64,000 nt of DNA from Rhynchonema sp. JSB1_4 (GCA_030248065.1 JASAMV010008866.1:1-64000); one strand, 5' to 3'; shown: positions 42,401-57,129, numbered from the stretch's first letter. A program made the numbers and translations. Notes: a model not told the origin generated them from the letters alone.

Positions 42401-45400
42401 AGCCAGCCCTCCGGGTGTACAAGTACAGTGTACATTTACCGCACACCACACGCAAGACACACAGTTTGGCATTCAAAACAGCAAGATTTTCTGAACTCTT
42501 TTCTTCACTGATGATAAGTGCCTTGGCTTGGTCTACAGTACGTTTTGGTTGTGGGTTGTTTACTTGTGGCCGGCTGGTTGCGAGGGGATAGGATACCAAC
42601 ACACGCCCGCAAGATATAAAATATTTTCTATTTACTCTTTCTTCGACGGAAGCTTAGCATATTCTACTGTATGTTTCGCCGGGTTGTTGAAATTATATTT
42701 GAATTGGCTCGTTTGTTATCGCAAGGTACGAGCGGGGTTTGTATTTCAACTTTGAGGTACCACCTCAACTGTGGTGCAATCAGTTGCGAAAACAACAACA
42801 AAAATACTGATATACATGCACAATGCCGCATGCCATTATTTCTCACATTAAAATGTTGTGTGTTTATTATTTATCCGGAGTAAACTTTGGCCTGTGGTAT
42901 CGACAATTATTGGTCTGTGTGTGCATGGAGGGATGGGGTACTGCTCATGATACCAAGAATTCCAATTTGAAGGTACCATACCAATAAACGTAGATGTTTG
43001 CGGTATTTACAACGGCACAACAAGGCGAAATTTAAGTTGGGCTAATAAAAACGCGTGAAATTTGAATAATGCATTGCATGTTTGGGCGAATCAGTTAATT
43101 TTATCGAAACTTCTCCATGCATGTTGTCATGGCAGAAGGGACAAATTATATTTTTTGATGAATTTCGTCCGCAAACCAATATGGCTATTCACATACACCG
43201 TTAATTCGGTTTTTATGATGATATGAACATTTTGGTGTGCCATCAAAAGTTGGTATCATGCATGCCTATCGATCGTAGCAAACAGGTTTTTGTTTCGCAG
43301 AATACACTGCTTTGACATGTGCATTGAAAGGTTTGGTCTCGTCATGCCTTTATGTACGTACGTTGTTGCTGTTTTTATCTACCTGCTGCGATCTCTAAAC
43401 CGGAATGTTATGGTCAACAAATGTTTGCGGGCTTTTTTTGAAAGTTGGGGAAAATATATACGTAATAACCTGGAATGTTGTGTTTTTCGTAAAGTTTTGT
43501 TGTGAAAATATGCATTAAAGTTTTCGATTACATTCGTAAGCGGTGTTTGTGTGAACGTCTGATACACTGAAACGCATGGTACTAAAATTCTGACCGTATA
43601 ACAGGATCAAAATTGTTGACTGGATCCCACTGAAGTCATGGTCAATTTAGTGATCACCGTGGGGAGAGACGCAATTTTGTTTTGCACTCGTTCGTTGAGA
43701 TAATTGTGGGCTGTTGCGCAGAGGTGTGCAGTTGTTTTGACAAAATCGGTGAACATCCTGTCGCGAATTGTTGTTGTCATTGGTGAGGGCCCTAATTTTA
43801 AATACGGGGCACATCTTTACAGTCAGTTTGCAACGCCACTTATAATTGCTCCGGAACACGTGTGACATTGAATTTTATTTATGCCACACAATTTTTTTTT
43901 GTTTTTCGCAACTTTCTCCCGCGTTCAAGAATTCCGTCTTGAATTCTGTGGAAAATGGTCATGTTTCGGATGTATAAGAACGGAGCTTGCCGACGTTTGT
44001 TGTGTGATTCATAGCTTTTATGAACAGAATATTCATGCTGTAATACGTTTTACGGTTTTTATTTAGTCCTTTCTTATAGTAGTTTTGTGCTTTCGTGTTT
44101 TTAAGGTGTCGTATATTCTGGCATTGGGGTCTTATTAAAGGTACGCCTCCAGGGGGACAGTAAAATCGAAAGCGTCACAACAAATGATGATCGAATGAAA
44201 GAGAAAATTTCAAGCCGACCTGGAAATTAAAAACGATGATATAGGACAAAAATGTATAAAAATTCGAAATCAGAGGGACTGGAATCTTGAACAAAAACTA
44301 CATAAACTTTCGTCCTGGATTAGTGGGAGCGGTGGGCTCGCAATTTTTTTTAGTATCGATATTATACGAGTACATACCTAAACACTTACCGTTATAACGA
44401 ATGCGCGCTTGGAATAACGTATGTACACACCTCTCGTCCTCTCCGATACATATGGTACCTACAGTATGTACGTACGTATAGCAAATCCTCAGATGACCTT
44501 ACGAATCTGTAGATATTGGCCAGTATAACCACATCTTCATGAGGTCAGATGAAGATGCCTTACCACGGTGCCGCACCTGATATTATTTCGGTATGAATGC
44601 ACCCGCCGGGATAGGGCTACTGCTGGTTTTCTCTTTCACTGATGGCCGCAGGAGCTTGATATATTGATTTGGAATAACATTGCGATAAATGCGACAAAAA
44701 ATAGGACTTATGCACGAAAAAATGACGTGGCTTTTTCGTGTTGTCTTATAAATTTGCGGGGGAATGGGGAACCAAACATTTCCAGTTGATTTCCTGATGC
44801 CAGATACCCACCCACTGATGCGTGTGCATAATTGTTGAGATTCGTTAATTAGAATGCAGGACTGGTTGCGCCCTAAATGCATTTCTGCCATTGTACCCAG
44901 AATGTGCAACTTTGGCATTTTTACTCCAGAAAGGGATTTATTCGATGTGATTGACGATATTTTTTGGCCATTTTTTGCGGATAATGACACTCAAACCAAA
45001 GGGCTCACAATGCTAATTCACCTGCGTCACGCACTATAAGGCATGAATATGCAGATTTTCCATCCTGAACAACTGAGGTACACCTTGAAGGTTTCCATGA
45101 AGGTGCGTGGGCTCCCACACAGATTTCATGTATACATACATATATGACTGATGCTAAGTAATATTGGGATTATCGAAGCAAGACCAATGGATAATTGTGG
45201 GCCCTTATCTAATGTCAGAGGGCCGGTAGAATAGAGAGTCAGATATGAAAGATCGGTGGTGCTTGTGAGGCTTAGTTTGTTTACTCGTTTGACTGGATTG
45301 AAACCTTAGGGCAGGTGAAAGAACCCATGCGAGTACTGAATATTGGTACAGAAATGGGACATGCTTGGTTCTTTCTGGGTACAAATTTACAGCTACATAT

Positions 45401-48400
45401 CTTCACACACAAAGGATTAATGGGAGCAGCAATTACAATTTAGCACTCAGGCCTTCTGTTGGCTTCACACCTCACGAGGTAGATATGTATGTACCTAGAT
45501 TTGTATGTCCTTTTATACACGTACATATACGTACGTAAGATGCACATGTGTTGACAGCTGCGTAAACATGGGGATTTGGCAAGATGCAAAGGTGTAATTG
45601 AGAAAATGGAGGGCTTGAATTGCAGACATTTTAGAGAGAGTGCCATTTGAGAAATTGGCATGCGCTGGGAATGATTGCTATAAAAAACAATGCAATGAAC
45701 AGAGGGACCGTGTTAAAACGAAAGGCGATGGAAGCATAGACCAGACTGGCTTGAGGACAAAGCAGCAGGTGAAACATCAACCACATTTCAGCATGTCTCT
45801 TTCTACACGTCGCACACGCTCAATCTACGGACTACCCATTCGTGTCCCAACCTCGACTCGAGCCGTATTTTGTGACCGAAGGTCGACAAAGTGACACGAT
45901 CAATTGTGCCGTCAGTTCGGAGTACGCGCGCGACAGCGAATACTCGTTGAAATGGACCAAAGTGATCAGTGGGAAACCGAGGTGAGTATGACCACTGTGT
46001 CTGATTGGTGATGTTTCAGTTTGCATTTCGGGGTGATTTGTGGAAACCTGTGTTCATGTTTGAACTCATATTTCAGTTTTAGCTCGTCAGGTATGTACAT
46101 AGTAACCCAACGGTTTGTTGTTGTGCATTTCGGTGGGCGCCACTGGTACTGTGGCCTGTGATCACATGTCTTGCCACTGATGGGCATGATAACAAAGATA
46201 ACACTTTTTATACATTTTTGGACAATTCTACCCACCTATAGACATCTACAGTATCCCACATTTTGAACACGACACGGCGAACTACATACATACATACTTA
46301 TGTCAGTCTGGTAACCATAAGTGATCGTCATTGTTACGAGTTTTGCTGGGTCTCCGCTTTGGGCTTAGTCTCAGGCCCATGCAATTGGAGTGTTATGTAC
46401 AATAACATCCCTGAGCACTTCAAAACCACCGTATCCGCATTCTACAGAGATGTATCCCTACGCGACGCGGTCTACCGTCCCGACCACTACCAATTGGACC
46501 AATCAGCTGCGACCGGCGCCTACAACCTGCGCATCCTGAATGTCACCTATGAGTTGGACAATGGCACATTCTTTTGTCAATTGTTGGGTCCACCGGGACA
46601 CATCTACGACTCGCAACCGGCCCGAGTGGTCGTGCTCAGTGAGTGCATGGGTGGCCTGCTTTGTTTTAGACAAACGGACAACAATAACTAAGGCCTTGGT
46701 TCAGGCATACACGTGGGCTAAAGACATAAATTCAGCCCAACAATAGTATACCACTGCACTGCAAGATTATAGTGTATTTTTATCACAATTACCAGACCCG
46801 CTGTCGTACTTACCTCTTTATCCACAAACAGATAATCGAATCAACCCTTTTTGTGTGCGTTTATTCCATAATGTCTTTCTGAACTCACCGTGGTTCAATC
46901 GTTTTCTGGGCCATGTGGGTTCGCATGAGTGACTTTTGGAGGTGCGAAAGTTTTTTTTCAACTTTTGCCGATGTTTTTCAAACTGCAAAAGATCGGCCTA
47001 AATTAAGTCAACAATTCATGGAGAGAATTTTGTTTTGATTTATTATTACATCCGCCTCTCAAGGCATGTATGTTCCGCAATACTTTTTTTCATAAAAATA
47101 AACACAAGTTGTAAATTAAAATTAGGTCATCAAACTATTATATTTGAGCAAATAGCCCTGGATGTGCGATTCATGATGAGCGAGAAATTGCGAAATCGAG
47201 AAAAGAGAATATTGCGAGAAAGTGAGAAATCTTTTTGAAGTTTAGCTGATATTGCATTACGTTGCGGCGAATCAAAGCTTGTTATTTTTCCAATCAAAAA
47301 GTTTCATGATCTCAAGCAAATTTCAGTTTCAAACCAGAACAGCACATGTGCGTATACGTGCAGAGCCTCAAAGAAGACAAGGCCCTTCCGGTTTTTACTT
47401 CATGCGCGTGAAATGCGTTAGAGACTGGTTGACTGACCTTTATATTATAACAATTGAATTGACTTTCGTATTCAGGGAACACCCATAATTGCAGAATATG
47501 CACTTGCGCTTTTCACAACATCTATCAATTCAGAGATAGGCAGCCCTTTAATGATATGGAGTGGAAAAATTCGCCCTTCCGCTGTTAACGCATACTTATG
47601 GGGGAGTTGAAATTTATATTTCTAAATTTTTTCTAATTTTATATATTGCGTGCAGTAATATTGACACGATTTATAGAGCGCTGGGTCAAATTTTACTTAA
47701 ACGCAAGCGCACGCACGGGCTTGAAACGCGGAAATCGATATGCAAGATATTTTTACTACCAAGGGTGCGCTATCACAGACTAGGGGCCCAGGGGATAAAT
47801 GTAAATTGAATAAAATGTTTTTATATGATGGAAATTGCTTGCTGCCACACACGCTGCGTATTTCAATTGTCTGGCCAACCAAACCAAAGCCGTTTTCCGG
47901 TTTCCGATGTGTGTGGGTATGCGTGGTTTTTAGATTGATAGGGATCTAGATTTTGTTAGATGTAGTACATATTATATATCCAAATCATGATTATAATCCC
48001 AGAAATATAGTGTTACAAACATAATCTATCATTTTATCCCAAAGTTTTGGTCTCCGTTTCGTGGCAGGGTCAAAATGTGAGCAATTGCTTATTAATCAGT
48101 GTGTTGACAGTTTAGTCAAGGTTTAATGGGACGTTCTTGGGGTTGAAGGTACGTTTTGATTGACGTGATAAGAGTTGGCCTGCATGATTTTATATCGTCG
48201 GGATATTTTTTGGTCAAACAAGAACTTCTTTAGAAGGACCTCGGGATACCATTTGCTTGTTTAATGAATGGGTGATGCAAATATAGTCCAGCCACGTGCT
48301 CATGAGACGATTCTTCTTAAAGCTAGCTTGGTTGGCCAGATTCAAAAATGCGCCGGTTACACGGGTTTTCGCAAACAAAAGAAAGAGGGGGGCGGAGAAA

Positions 48401-51400
48401 CAAACACCCCCCGCCGGCTGCCCTCTTTTTTTTGCTCCTCGCCGACCCCCCCCTCCCCACCACCCATTTTCAAAAGAGACCCCCCCCCTCTCTATACGTA
48501 TTCATCCTCTGCAATACTCACTCAACGCAACACAAACCCGTTTATGAATAACCGTAATAATACCAGGGCAGAACTTCTTACTGTCTCCAAATTCACCGAC
48601 TCTGTGTTACTGCACAAAAGCTTATTTGACCCGTAAAAAATCGGCGTCTAACGTTACTATATTGACATTGGGGCGGTGTGTCGCTTTGGTGCACCACAGA
48701 CAGCTACTGATCGATGGGTGAGATTAGGATACTGGATGGATATTTGGGTTTTATGGGATAGGGGCTAGGTACAGTATGCATTGTACTTTGAATCACCCCG
48801 CTAATTAGTGTAGTTTTGCTCATTGCAATTTGCTTCCGATGTGCTCAAACGAGGGGACAGACGATTCACATTCCAGTAACTGAGGTGTCCCAAGGGAATC
48901 ATGTACATTACATACATATCCCATGTTGATCACTTTACGTTAGGTTCACTGGATGATGTCTATCCTATAGTCTCTCACTGTTGTTATTGCATCTTGGAAT
49001 AGTATCGCCAGCGAAGGTAATACTCACATGTGCCCGTAAACTGTTCCACGTTAGATACACGCAAACGCAAGGACATAAGTCTACGAATACAGTGTCTTAT
49101 CACAAGGTGGCTCGACAGCACACTGCGGCAGCAACATTGCATGATACATAAACAGTACCCAAAAATCTGTTAACCTCCAAACAATCAGTGATGACTAATT
49201 CAGTAGATTAGATGTTGGTTGATACAGTGTGCGCACGTGCGTGATACCAAAGTGATGAGCAAAATTTGTTTACCGTTCCATGCTGGGATTTGTCCACGAA
49301 CAGTCTCGTTACAGTTTTGCCGTGTGTCACGCAACGTTGACTGTAATCAAACAACACTTTGCACAATACGGCCCAAACAAGCAAGTACATATGTATAGAT
49401 AACGGCTCGCTTCAGTCTGCGACGCGACACGAAATAATATGACGAATTATAAATTCCAACTTGGTGCGCCATAACACATCACTCAAACTCTTTTCTCTTT
49501 CACCGACAAGATACCGTTTTGATGGCATCTCCGAAGACTGAAATCGTGTTTAACACGCCTGTTTACACCTTATAACCCACGCGCGTATGCATATGTGCAC
49601 TAACATGTCATGTTCGTGCATGCACAGGGTACACTGTACTGCACAAAGTCGGGGAACTGGTGCACTGGGGTCACAGTGGATGCGTGTGTTATGCCAGATG
49701 TTTCTACATCACGCTGGGTTCCACAGGCTACAATATAAAAAAACTTGGGCTGCATCCTCATAAAATATCCGATGGCTGCCGCAACCAACTTCCTTCAAAT
49801 CTCATGAAGACACAGTCACCAAACGATCCAGAGCCCGAAATCCCTAAAGTCAGTTAGTTCTTCAGAGGTTACCGCTAAACAACGGCTGCTGCTTTTGATG
49901 CAATTTTGTACACAACAGACACACACACACACGCTGCTACTGCAGCACACACAAACACGCACAATTTCAAGGTTACCGAATCTCCCGTGGTGCGTACAGT
50001 TTAAAGACGCGGGACCAACCATAAAAAGTGAATGAATGAAAATCAAATTACGTGACACGTTGCCCGCAGTATACCAAGGGTGTTTGATAATCAAAATGGA
50101 ATTTGTTTGATTTCAATGTGTACAATTTTGAAATTGCGCTATTTTTCTTATTTTTATCTCCAAAAAAGCGTCGCCTTGCGGAGTACTGAATGTTTTGACA
50201 CCTGCAGCGGGAAAAAGGGGAAAGGGAATGAATCATTTTTGGTATTGCACTTCACAAACGGTAGGGGACAAAGGAAAACTACACAGCGTGTCATGCACAT
50301 GAAACTGCGCATGCGCATTCCGTGTGTGGGTGTGTAATAAATCGGTACGCAGCGCGAAAGTTTCGCGAACTAAATAAAAATTTGGGGAACTACTGAACAA
50401 AAAACGTCTCCAAATTGTGCTTGACGGGGGATTATCTGTTTGATTGTCAAGGCTATGGCTCTGGTATAGAAACATTTAGGAACCACAACCTTAACATAAA
50501 TTTAAAAATCTGAATCATTTTCTTTGCAGGACGCCCTGAGCACCCGACAATCAGCCAGGAGCCGGGCAGCCCCGTCAGTGAAGGTGGTCTGCTTGAGTCG
50601 ACTTGTGAGTCAGTTGGGGGCAATCCGCCGCCCGAGATCACGTGGAAATACAGCGGGGGCAACCCTGTGCCGAAGGAATGGGCCACAATGACACACGCTA
50701 CCGACTTGGTGTCACCCACGAGGAGTCAATTGAGGTCGGTTATCAAGGGTGAGGCCCAGAAGTCTGTTTTAAATTTTGCCTGGGTCATGGCAGGAACCTG
50801 CTGTTATCATGGCCATACCTATAGGTAATGCGTTGAAGAGATAATTTGGTAACCGAACAATAAAATGATTTCAGAGAAAAAAACATCGCATATTTTTCAG
50901 GTTCACAGCCGAGGCCAAAATGAACGGTCAATACTTCGAGTGTCATGTTTGGAATGAGGCGATGCGAGGCGATAACGAACCCATGGTGGTGCACACACGC
51001 AGAGTGGAGGTATAGTCCATCCATCAGCTCATGGCACTTTTTTTCAGCTGAAAAGCTTGGTAGGATCCAGTGCTGTTCCAGTTCCGGTTGGCCTACGAAA
51101 AAGAAATGAAAGAGAAATTGGTTTTTATTTTATTTTTGTGCGCCGTTTTCTTTGACATTGCCTTGCGGAGGAACAGTTTTTCACAAGGAAACCTGAACCT
51201 ACTAGACAAAGGTTCCATGAGTTGATGGGTGGACTATATGTGGGATTCGATGTTGTGTTATTGAAACATCAACCAGCTTGTGAGAGCTAATCGTAGGCCC
51301 ATGCACACCACGTCCATAGATAGGTACCGGTCTGATAATGTTTCAACGGCCATAACATTCATTGGCGGCCGATAGCGAAGCATGCTGCACAGTGAACAAC

Positions 51401-54400
51401 GAAATTGAGAGTAAAATACAGCAGAGCAGCAGTTCCAATTACTCCGAACCCTTTGTCTGTTTTCCAGGTACGCTTCAAGCCCGTTGTGGCAGTGGGCCCG
51501 GTTGCTGAGTATGACTTGGAGGCAGGTTCTCGTGCCGCGTTGACTTGTGATGCGAGGGGCAATCCGGATAATTTCAATTATCGGTGCGCATTTGATTTTA
51601 TTTTGCAATAATTTGATGAAAATAATTTCCGAGAGATTTTAGCACCAATGTGTAGGGATATTATGGTGTCACTGTTGTTATCATGCCCATTGACATCATT
51701 ATAGCATCCACAACAACAAACCCTAACTGCTACATATGTACTTTGCAGCTGGGACCACTCGCCGACGCGTTTTGGTGCGACGCCAAATGTCCTGCCACAA
51801 CGACCGCAGTTGGACTTTGAGGTTCAGAAGAACTCAGCTGGCAACTATACTTGTTTGGTGTCTACATCGGAGGGAACCGGGCAGGCATCCCTCAGACTCA
51901 ATGTCTTCTACAAACCAGAGGTGCATGTACAAGCGGTAAGTACTGTATTATGAAACGTGTTTGTTCAGTTTATGCAGAACATACTGTTATCATGCCTATA
52001 GCGGTCGTGTTAGATTGTGGGTGATTCCATGGTGTTATTCACCGTGACCCAAGTGAGGACCGTAATCTAGCTTGAAGTTCACCCGGATGAGTGACCACTG
52101 ATTATACCACACCACTGCGTCTATAGTATTGAACTTATTGCGCAAACACGAATGATCCTATTTCAGGACTCGCTGACAGTGAAACGAGGCTCGACTCTGA
52201 ATTTGTCCTGCACGGTTGATGCCAATCCGGCCCCATCGTTCATTCAGTGGATCGCACCTGATGGCACGCAACACAACTCGTGAGTCTATACGTGAAATAA
52301 TTTGTTTGATAAAACTTCAGTTTCAGAACTTCATATGAAACTAATCAAAAGATGCCAGAAATGATCTCGAATAACAAACTTGAACGTAAACAATGTAATT
52401 TTAGGTCCACATGGCAAATCTACGACGTGCAACGCAAGCATCGCGGCAACTACACATGTATGGCTGAGAACCACATTACCGTCTATGGGCAGCAACCTCA
52501 GATCCGCAGAAGCAGCATGCCGCTCAGAGTTGAGGTGCAATATCCACCTGGGGCTGCTCGAATTGAAGGTTAATTGGTTTATATTACAAAAAATTGTATC
52601 ACTTTTAATGATATAGAATAATAAACCCAAAATTCCATATTTAGTATCACAATCTCCTGTACTTGTCGGCGAAAACGTGACCATGCGCTGTATCTGTGAC
52701 GATCCTGGGTACCCACCGGCTCAATTCCTGTTCTCACGAAGATCAGGCAACCCTCTGCACTCAACTGGGGACTTGCTGGTCTTACAATCGGTTGGTATTA
52801 TTATTGCATTATTATTATCGGTTTGGTATTATGGATTGAATTAAGTTTTTTTAGATTATTTTTGTGATCAATGCTGTTATCATGCCCATTGCCGTGCTCA
52901 TTCAGGTCTCGATGTCGGAAGCCGGTAATTACGAGTGCACGCCATCCAACTCAGCAGGCACGGGCACCAAGGCCATGTACACGCTGCAAGTGCTGTCGCC
53001 GGCCACGTTGACAAAGTGGTTGGACAGTGAAACTGGTGCGTTGACAGCAATAGTGTGCAAGTTGTGATTTGCCAAGCTAATACCTGAGCTCGCTCGTTCA
53101 ACATTGCCCGCAGTCACACGTAGTCTCCATGCTAAGCCGTCCATATTTCGGTCATTCGTGTTATCATGCCCATTCGTATTCTGTTCAGCGATCTCTGGCT
53201 TCAAGCAAATTGTCATAGGATGAGCACAACAACAGCGGTAAGACCTCTTCCTTGTCAGAGTACCCTCAGCTAGCCTCCTTTTTGTCCCCCAGGTCCGTTC
53301 GACGAGGCACAGCAATCAGTAAAGCACATGAGTCTGCATTGTCGCGCCAACGGCAATCCTCGGCCGCAGTTCGAATGGCTGAAGGATGGGGAAACATTAC
53401 GAAGTGATGGACACTACAGGATTGAGAATCAGGACGGCGAACCGTGTTTCGACCCGATGCGCTGTGTGTATTCGGTCAGTGTGGGTGCATTTGGATTGCA
53501 GTGGTGAAAGAATTGGTTGTGGGATCATCAGATTTGTCTTGGTCACGTCACTGCACGTCTTTTGATAAGATTTACCATTGGTTATAGTTTTGTTTTACAA
53601 GCGGAAGCGACCAGCAAAAGTGGTTTCCTTAGCTGCCATATAACTTTCGCGCAGTTGCTGAATCACAATCTATCCGGTTACCAAGCTTTTGACAGGTTTG
53701 TTTATTTGGTATGCTGAATTCCAAATTCCAAATCTCAACTTTTCAATTCTAAATGCAAACTAAATTCTGGTTTCTAGGTGACCAGCACGCTGTCGTGGAT
53801 GGGTGGTGTGACCTGGCAGGACCACGGCATCTACACCTGCCGCACAACCAACGATCTCGGCCGACCGGTGGAAAGTGAGGGCATCGTCAGGGTCCGGCAT
53901 TATCCGAGGGTCATCAACACACCCGGACAGTTGATGGCTGCCGCTGATGTTGGCACCACCGTTGGTTTTTTTTGAATTTTTCTCTTTTGTTAGGTGCATC
54001 TCAAAACTTTTACAATAAAATTAAACATGACGTTAATCATCGAATAATTTTTACTGATTATACTTTAGGCCGAACTGAAATGCATCGTCAGCGCTTTACC
54101 ACCAGCCAAGTTCCGATGGTACAAGAGCAACAATGAGGAGATACTCAGTCAGGGGTCAACCATCTCGTAAGTGGTCGTGGTCCGTCTTACTTAAAGTCAC
54201 TTTGGAAATTTAAAATTTCTGTTCAAAGTTTGATTCCCTGTTATCAGAATCGAGGAGGAGACGTATTCGCAGCGTGACGTCACAGTGGGAGTGCTGAGAT
54301 TGGGTGCTGTGGACAGATCGCAATTTGGTGACTACTATTGTGAGCCATACAATGCAATCAAGGAGGGTGAACGGGTCGCCATCAAACTGCAGGCCAAATG

Positions 54401-57129
54401 TGAGTGTTTATGGGTGCCTATTTAATGTCAAACCGTTTATGTCAAATTACCCTCTCCGTAATTTCAGCCCCACCCACGCTACCGACCGATCTGAGAGTTC
54501 GTGACTCAACCTCAAATTGGATGATGGTCTCGTGGGAACCGGGCTTCGATGGTGGCATGATACAGAGCTTCACGTTGGAGGTTTGTTGGTTGTTTTATTG
54601 TCACTTGTTTCCTGTATTTAGTTTGATTCCAAAAAAATGTGTTGATGTTTCACTCAACGCAGGTAATGCCCCATGACCCAGTCACCGGTCACCGACTTGA
54701 GGACAAGATGATGGTTTACTCAGTGCACGGCAGTGGACGCACCAACAGACGTATTACAAGGTATTTGGCTGCTGACTACAAACCGCGCGAAGGCTACAAT
54801 GTCACTGGTGGGTGCTCTGCATTGAAAAATTGCTTGGTTTCTTTGTTGTGACAGGATGAAAAGGTCCTAAAATTGTCGAGCTGAACGCTCTTTCATCTGT
54901 TATCATGCCCATTGATAACCCAACGTCTGCACAAGCCTGTTTCGACCTGTTTTCACAGCGGACGGTGTACCAGGTCATCGTCGAGGCGAAATTAGATTCT
55001 GTCCGTCGATTCCAACACGGCCTAATGTTTCACAGATCTCAAGTCGTTGAGTCTCTACTCGATCCGTGTGCGCAGTGAGAACACATTGGGCAGCACCGAT
55101 TTCACCTCCTTCATACAACACACCACTGACGAGATCCCCGTCAAACCATCGATTTCGGCACCCACAGAAACTCGATACAATCCATCGGAGAAAACGATTG
55201 AGTACAAAGTTGGTGTCGCTGTACTTTCCTTTTTGTACCATTAGTTTCTTGATGGAAGGTTCTCTATTGGTCACAACCGGATACCAAACCACGGGGCCAC
55301 AAGGAATCGTCACAGTTTCTCACAAAACAATGAATTTATATTTTCCAGCGAACGGTCGATTCCCTGAACTATTGTGTGTTGGTGTACGTCGAGTCGAACA
55401 ATGCACAGTACAACTACGGATGCTTGACGCCGACTTCGGCCAGTGAATCAGGTGCGAATTCGAAAACTATTTTGTTATAAAAACGATTATAAATAAATAA
55501 TAATATCAATTTGCCTCACAGGCATGGCCACGCTGTCCAACGTACCCAGTGTGAAGAGCGTGAGTGTGCGATTCTGTGAACATCAAATCCCTGGTGTGCC
55601 AATCGCTTGTTCGCATGTCACGCACGTGCCTCGTAAGTTGCACACATACAAAGTGTGATTGTACTGTTCTCTGTTTACCGTGCGCAAGCACAAAATGATC
55701 GAGCTGTTGCATGCTTGATCATCGGATCTACTCTTCTCTTGCGTATCTTGAATTTGGAATACTGTACCTCGAAATTTGTTTATGCAACGCTGGCCTGATT
55801 CGATCCGATAACCAGCTTTGACATCTGTCCGTATGAACTTTGCACGCCATCAACATTAATTTTTGCAGCCTCAATTGAAACATCAGTGGCATCCCTGCTT
55901 GACATAATCGTGCCGATCGTTATCGTTGGTGCTGCACTATTGGCATTGGCAGCTGTCATCCTCATCTGTTGTTGTATGAATCGATGTTCGATGCAGAATA
56001 ATGCCGACAAAAGAGTGGTGAAGAATGGAAATGTCCGGTCACGTGACTACGAGGTCGAACAGAATCGGTGAGCACTGTTGACCTTTTTGGATTATATTTT
56101 TATTTGAACAGTCGTACAATGTCCATCGGCATTAAGACACTTTAGATTTTGTTGCATATATTGTTTGTTAACACGGCCGTTTCCTGACATGCTGCTATAT
56201 TACCAGCGCGAACGTGCATTCTCAAAGATTAGTGCACGTACATGCAATGTGGAGGTGTTCTCAGGGTCATTTCAGCTCCAGCTGGAGGTGTGGTATCATC
56301 AAAGTTGCACAAGTTTCCAAATCCCCACTCGAAAGCGTTAGCCCCGAACCCAGACCCCCTCTTCATTCCAGTCGCGGCAAGTCCATCAGTCAACCGTACC
56401 CGTCCGGTACGCTCGGTCCGGAAGGTGGCGGGTCGAGCGATTCCGGGTCCAAAGTTGGTGCCCCAACATCGCAACTACGTCACGCAGACAGTGGCATGTA
56501 CACGATGGACTCGCAGGGACCGTTGACCTATGACCCGAATGGCTATGCTGAATCAATGGCGGCCTACACGAACACAGCTATGCGGTGCGGGATGTTTTAC
56601 TTACTGTATATTTATAGCCTGTTATTGCTAAAATATGTGCGCTACATTAATATTCTGCTCTTTTTTGTTTTGTAGTTGTATTAAGAGAAAATCACGCTCT
56701 TCAGAGGTAGTTTCGACGCGGATGGCGGTACGACCACCGATCGATGGTCACCTAACGATCCGTACAGACTCAATGCTGATCCGTCTGGTGCGAATTTTAT
56801 TAATATTTTTTGTCAAATTTTAAATCCTGCTACAATAAACTTCGAAACAAGACATGCTATTTGTGTCTCAGGTTACGACGCAATGGATTTTGCCGACCTT
56901 GGCTACCACAGTGCAGCCGGTGGAATGTTGTATTACGATCAGTACGGTCAACCAATTGATATGAACCCTGGTGGACCACCGCAGCGTACGTTTTCTCTTC
57001 CATTGTATTATTCTTCCATCTTTTGATTTATTTTAACTTCACTTTGGTGTTTCAGGCGAGTTAACAGATGAAACATCGTCAGCTTATTCGGGCGGAGGCA
57101 GGAGAGTGATGCAGGAGATTGTTGTATGA
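36403..57129 (+). CDS. Nephrin/SYG-2/Hibris-like immunoglobulin-superfamily adhesion receptor
   Basis: Exon 1 (36403-36685) and exon 2 (45792-45981) join in phase across a 9.1 kb intron to give a hydrophobic leader (FNLVAILCLMPCLFLHVAHA). The ectodomain exons lie at about 46377-46639, 50531-50750, 50901-51009, 51469-51583, 51750-51935, 52168-52279, 52406-52568, 52643-52791, 52907-53020, 53293-53473, 53778-53961, 54069-54167 and 54248-54399. They encode about seven Ig domains (GNPPPEITWKY, NSAGNYTCLV, HRGNYTCMAEN, GNPRPQFEWLKDG, DHGIYTCRTTND). A fibronectin-III domain follows (PPTLPTDLRVRD, VSWEPGFDGG; 54469-55450). One membrane helix (IIVPIVIVGAALLALAAVIL; 55869-56068) and a Gly/Ser/Tyr-rich tail end in -EIVV. 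FN3 plus more than five Ig domains favours the nephrin/SYG-2/SNS branch over Kirre/SYG-1. Such receptors mediate synapse choice, myoblast fusion or filtration slits. An in-frame ATG at 36652 would remove an unusual 83-residue hydrophilic lead. Confidence 0.88.
36686..45791. other. 9.1 kb first intron of the nephrin-like gene
   Basis: It separates the two halves of the signal-peptide coding sequence. No nested gene, tRNA or long palindrome was recognised; the open frames are short and without family signatures. Tandem-like TACATACA/ACGTACGTA words occur at 44450-44480, 45130-45150 and 45530-45540. One TGATGTTTCA decamer (complement strand) is at 41018-41027 and another at 45770-45779, 13 bases before exon 2. 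Its length relative to all other introns in the window suggests that regulatory elements could be housed here. Confidence 0.55.
46640..50530. other. 3.9 kb intron of the nephrin-like gene
   Basis: Lies between the first and second Ig-domain exons. A C-rich/T-rich patch (about 48390-48500) resembles the low-complexity block at 2490-2540 in composition. A CACACACACAC run is near 49918. No nested gene was recognised. Confidence 0.5.
51676..54912 (+). repeat. Cluster of TGTTATCATGCCCAT words in introns of the nephrin-like gene
   Basis: Exact 15-base copies lie at 51676-51690, 52875-52889, 53159-53173 and 54898-54912, with a one-mismatch copy at 51985-51999. All are on the sense strand and all in different introns. 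Another sense near-copy is at 50802-50816. Several are within 20-60 bases of a 3' splice site. Exact copies elsewhere are at 34011-34025, 59582-59596 and, on the opposite strand, 46180-46194. Confidence 0.8.

Noticed and set aside
36686..45791. Nested genes inside the 9.1 kb intron
   Set aside because: All frames are short, without recognisable domains or phase-compatible exon chains on either strand.
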